Notes: generated from the sequence alone by a model not told the origin. Shown: positions 46,283-55,911, numbered from the stretch's first letter. The stretch is 64,000 bases of DNA from Segatella copri (GCF_019249795.2 NZ_CP156892.1:186001-250000); one strand, 5' to 3'. A program made the numbers and translations.

Positions 46283-46432
46283 TTACAAGACATTAAATCT
46301 CACAGGCTCCTCGCCTGTACGTAATTTGTAGTCTTCATAAAGCATCTTCTGCATCTTGTCAACCATGGCTATCTTTGTGGCCTTGGCAGATTTCCAACGT
46401 CTAAGCGCCTCTTCTCTTGTTAATTTATTCAT
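46283..46432 (-). CDS. 49-residue small basic protein
   Basis: ATG at 46432, TAA at 46283-46285. Encodes MNKLTREEALRRWKSAKATK, a helical Lys/Met-rich middle and an RTGEEPVRFNVL tail. A strong GGAGG lies 7 nt before the ATG, and a minus-strand TATCTTTG box (46541-46548) lies about 110 nt upstream. I have seen similar short TREEAL...RTG proteins in Bacteroidota genomes without known function. The sequence stops 43 bp from the convergent SBD-like gene. Confidence 0.65.
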   Translation of the reverse strand: MNKLTREEALRRWKSAKATKIAMVDKMQKMLYEDYKLRTGEEPVRFNVL

Positions 46433-46540
46433 ATCCAATCCTCCATTATTAAATTATGAGCATCCCAAATGTCCGCTCTTTCTAAATTTCATTCTACCAG
46501 ATTAAGCATTCAAGAACTACTATCGGGAAGAATACGACTG

Positions 46541-46548
46541 CAAAGATA
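46541..46548 (-). promoter_or_regulatory. -7 box for the 49-residue protein gene
   Basis: TATCTTTG on the minus strand within GACTGCAAAGATACGG; leader of about 105 nt. Confidence 0.45.
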
Positions 46549-46653
46549 CGGATTATTTTTGAAACTAAAGCATCTTTATTCTAATAAAACGCAGATTAAT
46601 TTTATTTCAGCAACAAGGCTGCAAAGAAACAGATTGACTTTTCCTGATTTCAG

Positions 46654-46788
46654 TAGACACTTTTTTACTTTATAAACTAGAAAGGTAGACACTATCAATT
46701 TCATAAAACAGAAATAGTAGACACACCTTATTATTTGTTCCTAATTTTATAGACACAAGAAAAAGAATCGTACTATATTTGTAGTCAC
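46654..46788 (+). repeat. Array of TAGACAC heptamers at an exact 32-bp period
   Basis: TAGACAC occurs at 46654, 46686, 46718 and 46750, and TAGTCAC at 46782, always 32 bp apart with dissimilar AT-rich 25-bp spacers. The last copy directly follows a TATATTTG -7 box (46774-46781). Thirty-two bp is about three helical turns, so the sites lie on one face of the DNA. Confidence 0.85.
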
Positions 46789-46832
46789 TACCCTTCCACT
46801 GGACTTACCGAACCCAGACATGCTCTTTTGGT

Positions 46833-47068
46833 AAAGTGAGGGTGTGTCATAAGTTTATGGTTCACCCTCTTCTTGTTGTTGGATGAGATAGGATATGTTG
46901 TTGGGAGAGATAGGATATGTTGTTGAGACAGTCAGTATCTTCGGCCGCACAACAGCTGTTGTGCGCTTGCATAACAGCTGATATGCGCATGCACAACAGC
47001 TGTTGTGCATGCGGTGGTCAACTGTTATGCGCCAACTATTATTCAGACTTATGACACACCCTCACTTT
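46833..47068. mobile_element. MITE-like element with 22-bp perfect terminal inverted repeats
   Basis: The left end 46833-46854 (AAAGTGAGGGTGTGTCATAA + GT) and right end 47047-47068 are exact inverted copies. The 236-bp interior has no gene. It holds 2.3 copies of a 22-bp direct repeat (46876-46925), a perfect 20-bp palindrome (46946-46965), a 26-bp perfect palindrome (46987-47012) and two degenerate versions, all centred on AACAGCTGTT. The GGGTGTGTCA-type end resembles ends of Bacteroidota insertion sequences (IS1182-like, from memory). No certain target duplication was found. Alternatively it is a transcribed structure, because the right end leads into TTTTT. Confidence 0.6.
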
Positions 47069-47113
47069 TTCGGATTACTGGCATGTACCATCACCTGACT
47101 TTTCCTGATGCAC

Positions 47114-47152
47114 AAAAAAGCACGGAATATTAAACTCCGTGCTCTTTTTTGC
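47114..47152. terminator. Terminator overlapping the end of the YitT gene
   Basis: GCACGGA (47120-47126) pairs with TCCGTGC (47136-47142), flanked by an A-run and a T-run. The stem includes the last codons and stop of the YitT-family gene. Confidence 0.8.
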
Positions 47153-48023
47153 TTTTATATTTAATCTTGTCAAAACCTTCACCATACACACCGATAACGG
47201 CACTCTGACTAACAAAGGCATGCGGATCTATCTCGCTGATAAGACGGAAGATAGCTGGAGCCTGACGCTGCTTGGCTAACACGAAAAGCATCTTCACATC
47301 CTGACCGGAATAAAAACCGCTGGCATTCACCACCGTTACTCCCCTATCAGCATCTACATTGATGCGCTTGCCTATCTCCTCATACTTCTGTGAAATGATA
47401 AAGAACTGTACGCTTCGTCTTCTGCTGTTTACCACCTGGTCGATGCAGAATGCCTGAACGCAAAGAACTACATAACCATATAACACCTTCTCCCAATCGT
47501 GTACCACCAGATAGCTGGAACTGATGATGAAGATGTCGCATATCATAATCACTCTACCAAGAGAAATGTCGCGATACTTGTTGACGATGGCTGCGATGAT
47601 ATCCGTACCACCCGTACTTCCACCAACCGAGAAACCGAGTCCGATTCCGCAGCCACAGAAAACGGCACCCAGGAAAGCAGCCCATAAAGGTTGGTTTTCC
47701 AAAAGATGAACATCACCTAAACGGCTGGAGAAGAAAGAGGTCAGGATGGTTACCACTATAACGGCATAAACAGTCTTGACACAGAACTTTGCTCCCAAAA
47801 TCTTGAACGCACATATTAATAAGGTGGCGTTGACGATAAAATACGGAATTTGCACAGGGCAACCGGTTGCCCAATAGATAATACTGGAGATACCAGGAAG
47901 TCCGCTTGCTGTTACATTGGTTGGCAAGAGGAACACGTTCCATCCAATAGCGTAGGATATCATACCTATCGCAATCAAAACATAGTCTTGTACAGACTTC
48001 CACAAGGGTCGAGGAGGAGTCAT
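47130..48023 (-). CDS. YitT family membrane protein (DUF161 + DUF2179)
   Basis: A 297-residue protein with five to six membrane helices in the first 200 residues (YVLIAIGMISYAIGWNVFLL, the GGSTGGTDIIAAIVNKY motif, an LGFSVGGSTGG turn) and a C-terminal cytoplasmic DUF2179 domain (RGVTVVNASGFYSGQDVKML and IDPHAFVSQSAVIGVYGEGF). YitT proteins are common, probably transporters, with no firmly proven substrate. A single gene; the gap upstream (48024-48107) holds only TAGTTTACAATTTA-type repeats. Confidence 0.9.
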   Translation of the reverse strand: MTPPRPLWKSVQDYVLIAIGMISYAIGWNVFLLPTNVTASGLPGISSIIYWATGCPVQIPYFIVNATLLICAFKILGAKFCVKTVYAVIVVTILTSFFSSRLGDVHLLENQPLWAAFLGAVFCGCGIGLGFSVGGSTGGTDIIAAIVNKYRDISLGRVIMICDIFIISSSYLVVHDWEKVLYGYVVLCVQAFCIDQVVNSRRRSVQFFIISQKYEEIGKRINVDADRGVTVVNASGFYSGQDVKMLFVLAKQRQAPAIFRLISEIDPHAFVSQSAVIGVYGEGFDKIKYKSKKEHGV

Positions 48024-48107
48024 AATTAATTTATAATTTACTACTAATAGTTGACAGTTTATAATTTATAGTTTACAGGGCACTATTTATAGTTGAAAGC
48101 GTGCTCT

Positions 48108-48293
48108 TTACCAGAATTTCTTCTGTTGCTCTGACCACTCAAATCCTTGGGTAGCCATTTTGGCTTCTAATGCCGCACGGTTCACATTGAAGTGATTACA
48201 AATCTCATCGAGTGTTTCAAACTCGTGGTCACGAAGCAGGAAGTTGATGGCGCTTACGAGCATCGGAACATCATTCATTGGTAACTTATCCAT
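48108..48293 (-). CDS. DUF4250 domain protein
   Basis: A 61-residue protein: LPMNDVPMLVSAINFLLRDH, then FETLDEICNHFNVNRAALEA, a helix-turn-helix-like pair, and the tail QGFEWSEQQKKFW. This is the complete DUF4250 family pattern. No function is known; the fold suggests DNA or protein binding. It lies between yitT and the end of the nuo operon and is probably transcribed alone. Confidence 0.85.
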   Translation of the reverse strand: MDKLPMNDVPMLVSAINFLLRDHEFETLDEICNHFNVNRAALEAKMATQGFEWSEQQKKFW

Positions 48294-48395
48294 CCTTTTT
48301 ATATTGATTGATTAATTAATATTTATTATTGATTACTTGAGGCACCATGCCTCTTTCGGGGTGCAAAATTACTGCAAAATTCAGACAATACCAAA

Positions 48396-48434
48396 AAAAA
48401 TCCCAGCAATCTTTTACCGATTGCTGGGATTTTT
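48396..48434. terminator. Terminator of the nuo operon
   Basis: AAAATCCCAGCAATC (48397-48411) pairs with GATTGCTGGGATTTT (48419-48433), 7-nt loop, T-runs on both strands. Confidence 0.9.
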
Positions 48435-48450
48435 ATAAATTATTGATGAT

Positions 48451-49902
48451 TTACGCATTCACTGCAACTGAAATCCAGTCGAAGACGAATGAGCAAATAC
48501 CGAATGCTACGATACCTACGGTGCAGATTGCAAGCGCCAACTTGGTTGAGCATGCGCTCTGGAAAGTAGGAAGCGGATTATCGCTGTGCTTGATAAACAT
48601 AGCCTTCACGATGAGCAGATAGTAGTACAAGCTGATAACTGTGTTTACCAACGCGATGAATACTACGCCGTATGCCCAGGCTCCCAATGTGGTGTGGATG
48701 TCGTGTGTACCAACTGCTGCCATGAACACGAAGAACTTCGAGAACATACCGGCGAATGGAGGAATACCACCCAATGAGAACAATGCCAAGGTCATCAGGA
48801 ATGCCAGGCGTGGGTTAGTCTTGTACAAACCATTGTAGCTGTCCATCTGAACTGTACCGTCATTGTGCTCCTCAATAGATGAGATGATGGTGAAGACGCT
48901 CAGGTTGGCTACTACGTAAATCAATACATAATAAGTCAGGGCGCTCACGCTCATCGCTGAGTTACCTACCACAGCCAACATGATGTAACCTGCCTGAGAG
49001 ATAGAAGAGAATGCCATGAAACGCTTCAGGTCGCTCTGACGGATGGCAAACAGGTTGGCGATAGTGATAGAAAGTACAATCACGATGTAAAGCAACACGG
49101 TCCAGTACTCTACCATTGGCTGGAACACCTTCATGAGGATAGCGCAGAGAGTAAACGCTGCAGCACCCTTAGATACTACTGACAGATAACCTGTAACAGT
49201 AGTTGGTGCACCCTGGTATGAATCGGCTGTCCAGAAGTGGAAAGGAACCAAGGAAATCTTGAAACCGAGACCACTGAAGAAGAATACCATACCGGCGATG
49301 GTCAATGGTGATGCAGAGATAACCTTTGCGATATCATCGAAGTACAAAGTACCACAAGCAGCATAGAGCAGAGAGATACCGTAGATCATCACGCCACTTG
49401 AGAAAGTAGCAGTAAGGATGAACTTAGCTCCTGCCTCAGCAGAATTGTGACGGTACTTATCGAATGCTACCAAGCAAGCCATTGGCACAGATGCCATTTC
49501 GAGACCGAGGAAGAACAGGAGGAAGTGGTTGGCACTAACCATCATGTTCATACCGAGCAAGGTAGAGATAATCAGCATATAGAACTCACCCTCCTTGAAG
49601 GCTGTGTCCTTGCGGCTCAACCACTCCTTAGCCTGTACCATTACGATGAGGGTACCCAGTGCCAGGATAGTCTTCAAAACACCGGCAGCAGGACCTGTTG
49701 TGTACATGCCACCAAATGCCTCTGTGGCTTCTGTTGGGAAGATATTGATGGCAATGTGAGCCACCATCAAGAGACATACCAGAGGATTGAACCACTTACG
49801 GTCTGCGCTCTTGGAACTGCAGAAGTCAGCAATGAAAGTGATCAACAGAACTACCATCAGGGTAGCTTCTGGAATCATATTTAAAAATTGACTGTAATTC
49901 AT
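48451..49902 (-). CDS. nuoN: NADH-quinone oxidoreductase subunit N
   Basis: A 483-residue, 14-helix antiporter-like subunit of the complex I membrane arm, the last gene of the ten-gene operon. It shows [20 protein letters not shown], the proton-channel loop [20 protein letters not shown] and [17 protein letters not shown], and ends before the shared terminator. It starts 15 nt after nuoM. Normal length. Confidence 0.95.
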   Translation of the reverse strand: MNYSQFLNMIPEATLMVVLLITFIADFCSSKSADRKWFNPLVCLLMVAHIAINIFPTEATEAFGGMYTTGPAAGVLKTILALGTLIVMVQAKEWLSRKDTAFKEGEFYMLIISTLLGMNMMVSANHFLLFFLGLEMASVPMACLVAFDKYRHNSAEAGAKFILTATFSSGVMIYGISLLYAACGTLYFDDIAKVISASPLTIAGMVFFFSGLGFKISLVPFHFWTADSYQGAPTTVTGYLSVVSKGAAAFTLCAILMKVFQPMVEYWTVLLYIVIVLSITIANLFAIRQSDLKRFMAFSSISQAGYIMLAVVGNSAMSVSALTYYVLIYVVANLSVFTIISSIEEHNDGTVQMDSYNGLYKTNPRLAFLMTLALFSLGGIPPFAGMFSKFFVFMAAVGTHDIHTTLGAWAYGVVFIALVNTVISLYYYLLIVKAMFIKHSDNPLPTFQSACSTKLALAICTVGIVAFGICSFVFDWISVAVNA

Positions 49903-49917
49903 TTCTTCTGATATTTA

Positions 49918-51417
49918 TTACATGATTACACTAAAGATAGGACCGACAGCGTCCATGATAATCTCCTCTGCCCAGAGTGGGAACATACCGAGACCTGCAA
50001 CGCAGGCGATAAGACCTGCTACAGCGATACGCTCGTCCCAGGTAGCATCGTGAAGCTTCTCCAACTTTGGATTAGGAACCTTCTGATAAAGGATCTTACC
50101 TACACAACGCAAGATGTAAACCGCTGTTACAACGATTGAGGTACATGCGATGATGGTACATACGCGATGGAATGTATCTGCATTTTGGAAAGAACCCACG
50201 AAGATGGTCATCTCGGCTACGAAACCTGAGAAACCTGGCAAACCGAGGTTAGCCAAACCAGCTACTGCATAACCTACAGAGAGGAATGGAATAATCTTCA
50301 TCAAACCACCCAGATAACGTACGTCACGTGTACCAGCCTGATGATAAATCATACCGATAACGGCGAAGAAGAGGGCGGTCATCAAACCGTGAGACAACAT
50401 CTGGAGGATTGCACCAGTAGCAGCAGTCTCGGTCATCATACAGAGAGCGAAGAGCACCATACCACAGTGAGAAACTGATGAGTAAGCGTTGATGTACTTC
50501 AAGTCGGTCTGTACACATGCTGACAAAGCACCATATACGATAGAGATAGTAGTCAGTACGAGGAACACCTTGATCCAGAAGCCGTGAGTAGCAGCTGGCA
50601 AGAGGAACATGGCGATACGGAAGCAACCGTAACCACCAAGCTTCATCAATACACCGGCGTGCAACATAGATACGGCTGTTGGCGCACTGGCGTGACCATC
50701 AGGAGACCATGTGTGGAATGGGAACAGCGCACCGAGGATACCGAAACCGATGAAGAGCAATGGGAAGAACACGTTCTGCACACTCTCTGGAATCGCATGA
50801 GCACCATTGGTGTGGTGAGCGATATCGAGGATTTCGAAGGTCTGAGCACCACTGTAGAAGTAGATTCCCAGGATACCGATAACCAAAAGGGCTGAACCAC
50901 CCATCAACATCAAAGTCAACTTCATGGCTGAATACTCCTTTGCACCACTACCCCATACACCGATGAGGAGGTACATAGGAATCAGCGCAACCTCATAGAA
51001 CATGAACATGGTAAACATGTCGATAGAGATGAAGAAGCCATATACACCGATGCTCAGGAGCGTGAACCAGAGGAAGTATTCCTTCTTCATTGGTTCCATC
51101 TGCCAGGAAGCAAATGTACCGGTGAACACGATGATAGAAGTCAGGAGAATCATCACCACTGAAATACCATCCACACCGAGTGAATAGTTGATGTGCAATG
51201 GTTCAAACCAAGGCACACAGTAGGTGAAGAGCATCGGAGCTTGGTCGGCTGGCATTGTCTCACGAGCTTCGAGAAATGCAAACACCAAATAGATGGAGAG
51301 ACCGAGCAATACGCTGGCACCTGCTACCATCACACCACGAACCTGCTTGTCGTTGCGTGCCAACCAGAGGCCGAGCAACATCAGGAGTGGTACTATGACG
51401 AATATACTTAAATTCAT
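49918..51417 (-). CDS. nuoM: NADH-quinone oxidoreductase subunit M
   Basis: A 499-residue antiporter-like membrane subunit. Helix 5 with its conserved glutamate is readable as MFMFYEVALIPMYLLIG; the discontinuous-helix loop is FHTWSPDGHASAPTAVSMLH, followed by GAGVLMKLGGYG-like residues; YINAYSSVSHCGMVLFAL follows. Located between nuoL (33-nt gap) and nuoN. Confidence 0.96.
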   Translation of the reverse strand: MNLSIFVIVPLLMLLGLWLARNDKQVRGVMVAGASVLLGLSIYLVFAFLEARETMPADQAPMLFTYCVPWFEPLHINYSLGVDGISVVMILLTSIIVFTGTFASWQMEPMKKEYFLWFTLLSIGVYGFFISIDMFTMFMFYEVALIPMYLLIGVWGSGAKEYSAMKLTLMLMGGSALLVIGILGIYFYSGAQTFEILDIAHHTNGAHAIPESVQNVFFPLLFIGFGILGALFPFHTWSPDGHASAPTAVSMLHAGVLMKLGGYGCFRIAMFLLPAATHGFWIKVFLVLTTISIVYGALSACVQTDLKYINAYSSVSHCGMVLFALCMMTETAATGAILQMLSHGLMTALFFAVIGMIYHQAGTRDVRYLGGLMKIIPFLSVGYAVAGLANLGLPGFSGFVAEMTIFVGSFQNADTFHRVCTIIACTSIVVTAVYILRCVGKILYQKVPNPKLEKLHDATWDERIAVAGLIACVAGLGMFPLWAEEIIMDAVGPIFSVIM

Positions 51418-51450
51418 TTCTTTTCTATTTACTTAATTGTGAGACTTTCA

Positions 51451-53406
51451 TTAAAGAAGTGCGAGCAGGCACAATGTCAATGCCACGGTACCGGTGAGGA
51501 ACCAGATAGCATAGCTGCGAACATCACCACTCTGCCATGGGCGGATAGTTTCACCTGCCTCCTGTGTACCCCAAGCCATGAAGTTGAAGGTACCATCGAT
51601 AACACGACGGTCGAACCATGCGATTGGCTTTGAGAAGCAACCGAAGACAATCTTGTGGGTGAAGAACTGCCAAGCATCGTCGATATAGAAACGGTTCAAC
51701 GCTGCCTTGTGCAACTTAGGCATCTTCTTAGCCAAAGCGTCTGCCAATGGAGTCTTCTTAGGAGCATACATGTAAGTAGCCAGACCGATACCGATGATAG
51801 CAACGATAACAGAGGTTGTTGCCACACTCATGTCGATATGGATATCGTAGCTCTGACCTGTAGCAGAAACGAAGTGACCGAATGGAATCAAACCACAGAG
51901 GCAAGAGATGATGGCGAGGAATACCAATGGACCCCACATCACGAAAGGAACCTCCTGTGGCTTGCGACGGTTCTCAGGATCAAGCTCATAGTAGCTCTGT
52001 CCCCAGAAGATTACATAGTAGAGACGGAACATGTAGAATGCAGTCATACCGGCAACCACTGTCATGAACCAGCCCATAAATGGAGAGAACTGGAAGCAAG
52101 CTGAGATAATCTCATCCTTTGACCAGAAACCTGCGAATGGAGGAATACCTGCAATCGCCAAGCAACCGATGAGGAAGCAGATGTTGGTAATAGGCATATA
52201 CTTGTGCAGACCGCCCATGTAATCCTTGAAGTTGCTGCCGATGATGACGATGATAGCACCAGAGCAGAGGAAGAGCAACGCCTTGAACATAGCGTGGGTA
52301 AACAGGTGGAAGATACCAGCCATGTAACCCAAACCACCATGGTGGTTATCTACAGCGAAGCAAACGCCGAGAGCTACGAGCATGTAGGCAATCTGAGAGA
52401 TAGTAGAGAAAGCCAGACCACGCTTGATATCACGCTGGCAGCAAGCTACAGCTGCTGCATAGAATGCGGTGAAGGCTGCAATGTAAGCTACATAGTGCAA
52501 AGCCTCAGGAGCATACTGTACCCAGATTGGGAAGAGGCTGGCTACCTGATAAACACCTGCTACAACCATGGTAGCGGCGTGGATCAACGCAGAAACAGGT
52601 GTTGGACCCTCCATCGCATCTGGCAACCAAATGTGCAATGGGAACATCGCACTCTTACCGGCACCACCGATGAACATGAGGAACAAAGCTGTTGGCATTA
52701 CCCAAGCTGCACCTGCCAAAGCAGAGTTGAGCTCTGGCTGAGCATTCAAGTCATAGTTGAAGGTTCCTACATAGAAGCTGTAGAACAGGATACCGATGAG
52801 GAAGAAGAGGTCAGCGAAACGGGTTACGATGAACGCCTTCTTGCTGGCATGAACTGCAGCATGCTTTGGATAGTAGAAACCGATGAGCAGGTATGAGCAA
52901 ACACCCACCAACTCCCAGAACAGATACATCTGGAAGATGTTGGTAGCTACTACCAGGCCCAACATTGACATGGTGAAGAGGCTCAGGTAAGCGTAGAAAC
53001 GCTGCATACCCTTCTCGTATTCCTCAACCTTGTAGTTCTCATCACGCTCTGCCATATAGCCGAAGCTGTAGATGTGAACCATGAAGCTGACGGTGGTAAT
53101 CACGATGAGCATCAATACAGAGATTGGGCTCAGACGGAAACCGATGTTGAAGGTGAGCAACTCAGTAAACTTCAACCATGTGAAATTAAATACGGTAACA
53201 GTTGGGTACATACCTGTTGAGGCATCACGACCCACTGCAAAGAAGTACTCGTATGCTGTATAGACAGACATCGCGAATACACAGCCCATCAATACGGTAC
53301 CGATGAGTGCTGCTACCGGTCTTTTCATCTTCATACCCACAAGTCCCAGAACCAGGAAGCTCAGGAATGGCAGAAGAAGTATCAAAAATGCATAATTGTA
53401 TTCCAT
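51451..53406 (-). CDS. nuoL: NADH-quinone oxidoreductase subunit L
   Basis: A 651-residue distal proton-pumping subunit with 16 helices and the lateral amphipathic helix. Motifs: MFLFWELVGVCSYLLIGFY-like helix 5 with the functional glutamate, FPLHIWLPDAMEGPTPVSAL loop, AFSTISQIAYMLVALG, GFWSKDEIISA. It begins 6 nt after nuoK. C-terminal region WFDRRVIDGTFNFMAWG is typical for the lateral helix and last helix. Confidence 0.96.
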   Translation of the reverse strand: MEYNYAFLILLLPFLSFLVLGLVGMKMKRPVAALIGTVLMGCVFAMSVYTAYEYFFAVGRDASTGMYPTVTVFNFTWLKFTELLTFNIGFRLSPISVLMLIVITTVSFMVHIYSFGYMAERDENYKVEEYEKGMQRFYAYLSLFTMSMLGLVVATNIFQMYLFWELVGVCSYLLIGFYYPKHAAVHASKKAFIVTRFADLFFLIGILFYSFYVGTFNYDLNAQPELNSALAGAAWVMPTALFLMFIGGAGKSAMFPLHIWLPDAMEGPTPVSALIHAATMVVAGVYQVASLFPIWVQYAPEALHYVAYIAAFTAFYAAAVACCQRDIKRGLAFSTISQIAYMLVALGVCFAVDNHHGGLGYMAGIFHLFTHAMFKALLFLCSGAIIVIIGSNFKDYMGGLHKYMPITNICFLIGCLAIAGIPPFAGFWSKDEIISACFQFSPFMGWFMTVVAGMTAFYMFRLYYVIFWGQSYYELDPENRRKPQEVPFVMWGPLVFLAIISCLCGLIPFGHFVSATGQSYDIHIDMSVATTSVIVAIIGIGLATYMYAPKKTPLADALAKKMPKLHKAALNRFYIDDAWQFFTHKIVFGCFSKPIAWFDRRVIDGTFNFMAWGTQEAGETIRPWQSGDVRSYAIWFLTGTVALTLCLLALL

Positions 53407-53412
53407 TGTCTT

Positions 53413-53721
53413 TTAGAATTTCATGTTTTCAATACTGTTCACCTGGTCACTGTGATAGTTGCGGTAAACGTTGATAATAATAGCGAGCGCTACGGCTGTC
53501 TCGGCTGCTGCTACTCCGATAGAGAACAATGTGAAGAAGAAACCTTCCAACTGTCCTGGGAAGAGGATGCGGTTGAACACAGCGAAGTTCAGGTCGGCTG
53601 CATTCAATACAAGCTCGATGGAGATGAGCATGGCAACGAGGTTACGGCGTGTACAGAAGCCATAGACTCCGATGAAGAACAAGAGTGCTGAGAGCACGAA
53701 GAAATATTGTACTGGAATCAT
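53413..53721 (-). CDS. nuoK: NADH-quinone oxidoreductase subunit K
   Basis: A 102-residue, three-helix subunit with two buried glutamates, in MLISIELVLNAADLNFAVF and AAETAVALAIIINVYR. It overlaps nuoJ by 4 bp (ATGA) and lies 6 nt before nuoL. Confidence 0.96.
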   Translation of the reverse strand: MIPVQYFFVLSALLFFIGVYGFCTRRNLVAMLISIELVLNAADLNFAVFNRILFPGQLEGFFFTLFSIGVAAAETAVALAIIINVYRNYHSDQVNSIENMKF

Positions 53722-54245
53722 TTCTTATCCTCCTTTCTTGCGATTAAGATACCACCGATGATACATGCCAACAGGAATACAGAGATAAACTCGAATGGCA
53801 ATACATAGCCATACTTGTCAGCACCTACCAGTGCAGAACCTACCTGGTCCATTGGCACCTCGGTGTCGGCTACGGTTGCAGCCATATCAATAAAGTGATT
53901 CTTCAACACGACGACTGCCAAGGTTACGAAACCAACGAGGCAGACGAGTGCGCGACCTACAATCTTGCTACCCTTGACATGCTCCAAAAGACCCTGGAGA
54001 GTACGCTTTGATACCAACTGGATAGCGAAGACATAAAGCATGGTGATACCACCGGCATATACAGAAATCTGAGCTGCACCCAGATAAGTATAGTCGAGCA
54101 GGAAGAACATGCCTGCTACACCGAAGAGTACGAACAACAGGAAGGTTGCCGCACGCATGATGCGCTTGGTGAACACGCACATGATGGCTGAGCCAAGGAT
54201 GACTACTGCCAAGATGACGAACATAAATAAATTTGCTGTTATCAT
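53718..54245 (-). CDS. nuoJ: NADH-quinone oxidoreductase subunit J
   Basis: A 175-residue, five-helix subunit at the quinone-side end of the membrane arm. YLGAAQISVYAGGITMLYVF is the conserved helix 3. Placed between nuoI and nuoK, as usual. Confidence 0.95.
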   Translation of the reverse strand: MITANLFMFVILAVVILGSAIMCVFTKRIMRAATFLLFVLFGVAGMFFLLDYTYLGAAQISVYAGGITMLYVFAIQLVSKRTLQGLLEHVKGSKIVGRALVCLVGFVTLAVVVLKNHFIDMAATVADTEVPMDQVGSALVGADKYGYVLPFEFISVFLLACIIGGILIARKEDKK

Positions 54246-54260
54246 TGTCTAAAGTCCTCC

Positions 54261-54791
54261 TTACTTAGTCTTGGTGTTAAACTTACCGATTTCCAATGGG
54301 GCACCACCCTCGATGAGGTTTGGAAGGCTACCGCCCTTATAAACCTCCTTGTCAAGGTGCATCACCAACTTGTTGCGGTCGAAGACTGCATTCTCGAAAT
54401 CGTTGACAAACTTGATTGCACCGAAGTTACATGCGTTCACACAGAGCTCGCAGAACATGCAGTCGCCCAAGTCGTACTGGTAATCTACCAGCTTGCGCTT
54501 CTTCTTGCCTGTCTCTGGATCCTCCACCATCTCGGTTACAATCTTGATGGTATCGTTAGGGCATGACTTCTCACACAATGTACAACCCACACACTTGTAA
54601 GCCTCGTTCTCATCACGAACGAAGACCAGGCGACCACGGAAACGTGGAGATACGTGGAGTGTAGTCTTGCGGTTCTCAGGATACTGCTCTGTGCTCTTTG
54701 GTGTGAAGTACTCCTTCATGGTAGTCTTCATACCGATAGCGAGGGTCTTCAAACCCGCTGCAATACCGCCGAAATATGAATTGTTAGACAT
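54261..54791 (-). CDS. nuoI: NADH-quinone oxidoreductase subunit I (2x[4Fe-4S] ferredoxin)
   Basis: A 176-residue peripheral-arm subunit. Two tetranuclear cluster motifs are present: CVGCTLCEKSCP and CMFCELCVNACNFGAI. They carry electrons towards the quinone site. N-terminal amphipathic helix GIAAGLKTLAIGMKTTMKEY anchors it. Follows nuoH by 34 nt. Confidence 0.96.
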   Translation of the reverse strand: MSNNSYFGGIAAGLKTLAIGMKTTMKEYFTPKSTEQYPENRKTTLHVSPRFRGRLVFVRDENEAYKCVGCTLCEKSCPNDTIKIVTEMVEDPETGKKKRKLVDYQYDLGDCMFCELCVNACNFGAIKFVNDFENAVFDRNKLVMHLDKEVYKGGSLPNLIEGGAPLEIGKFNTKTK

Positions 54792-54825
54792 ACTTTCTTA
54801 TTATTATAATAATGTGTATTAAAGA

Positions 54826-55911
54826 TTATCCGTGGAATCCGAATGCTACGCATACTGTCATCAAGATCAGGATGACCAGTGACAATGGCATCAGATACTT
54901 CCACTCCAACTTCAGAATCTGGTCGATACGCAGACGTGGGAATGTCCAACGTACCCACATCAGGAGCCATACCACGGCAAAGGTCTTACCGAAGAACCAG
55001 ATGAAACCTGGGATGAGGTTCATCAGATTGTCGAAGCCCTCGATACCGATGTTCAATGGCGCCCAACCACCGAGGAATACGGTAGAAGCGATACCAGAAA
55101 TCACGAAGAGGTTGAGGTACTCTGCCAGGTAGTAGAAACCGAAGCCCATACCTGAATACTCTGTGTGGTAACCTGCGGTCAACTCACTCTCAGCCTCAGC
55201 CAAGTCGAAAGGACCACGGTTAGCCTCAGCATTACCTGCTACAAGGAATACGAGGAAAGCCAGAATAGCTGGCACATGCCCCTTGATAATCAACCAGTTC
55301 CAAGCGCCAGTCTGAGCCTCTACAATACCGCTTACCTGCATGGTACCGGTAAGAACAACTGCAGAAATCAGACAGAGACCGAGAGACATCTCGTAAGAAA
55401 CCATCTGTACGGCACCACGCATGGCAGATACCACAGAGTATTTGTTGTTAGATGCCCAACCAGCGAGGAACACACCCAGCACACCGATAGAACTTACGGC
55501 TGTGATGAGGAATACACCTACGTTGAAGTCAAGAATATGAGCTCCCTTGTTCCATGGAAGGAATGAGAAAGTACCTACAGAGGCAATGATCACGAGGAAT
55601 GGTGCCATGTAGTAGAGCAGCTTATCGGCTCTATCTACAGCGAAGATCTCCTTGATCAACATCTTGAGCACGTCGGCGAATACCTGGAAGATACCCCAAG
55701 GACCTACACGCATAGGGCCGAGACGGCACTGGAAGTAGGCACACACCTTACGCTCCATGAAGATAAGTACGATAGCGATGAGGGCGTATGCTGTCAAAAT
55801 ACAGATACCCACGAGCACGCACTCAATCAGAATCGACAGGAAGTCGCCCAGACCCAAGGTCTGGCGAAGCAGATTGTCGATGAATGTTGTTACTATACTA
55901 AAATCAAACAT
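54826..55911 (-). CDS. nuoH: NADH-quinone oxidoreductase subunit H
   Basis: A 361-residue, eight-helix subunit that forms the quinone chamber and links the peripheral and membrane arms. Recognisable blocks: ERKVCAYFQCRLGPMRVGPW, SNNKYSVVSAMRGAVQMVSY, FDLAEAESELTAGYHTEYSG, and WVRWTFPRLRIDQILKLEWK. It starts 2 nt after nuoCD. Confidence 0.97.
   Translation of the reverse strand: MFDFSIVTTFIDNLLRQTLGLGDFLSILIECVLVGICILTAYALIAIVLIFMERKVCAYFQCRLGPMRVGPWGIFQVFADVLKMLIKEIFAVDRADKLLYYMAPFLVIIASVGTFSFLPWNKGAHILDFNVGVFLITAVSSIGVLGVFLAGWASNNKYSVVSAMRGAVQMVSYEMSLGLCLISAVVLTGTMQVSGIVEAQTGAWNWLIIKGHVPAILAFLVFLVAGNAEANRGPFDLAEAESELTAGYHTEYSGMGFGFYYLAEYLNLFVISGIASTVFLGGWAPLNIGIEGFDNLMNLIPGFIWFFGKTFAVVWLLMWVRWTFPRLRIDQILKLEWKYLMPLSLVILILMTVCVAFGFHG

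Noticed and set aside
46469..46675. A 68-codon frame upstream of the 32-bp periodic array
   Set aside because: No ribosome site, no family pattern, and it overlaps the leader and promoter of the 49-residue gene on the other strand.
46654..46788. CRISPR array
   Set aside because: The constant unit is only 7 bp, no cas genes are present, and 25-bp spacers with 7-bp repeats do not fit any CRISPR type.
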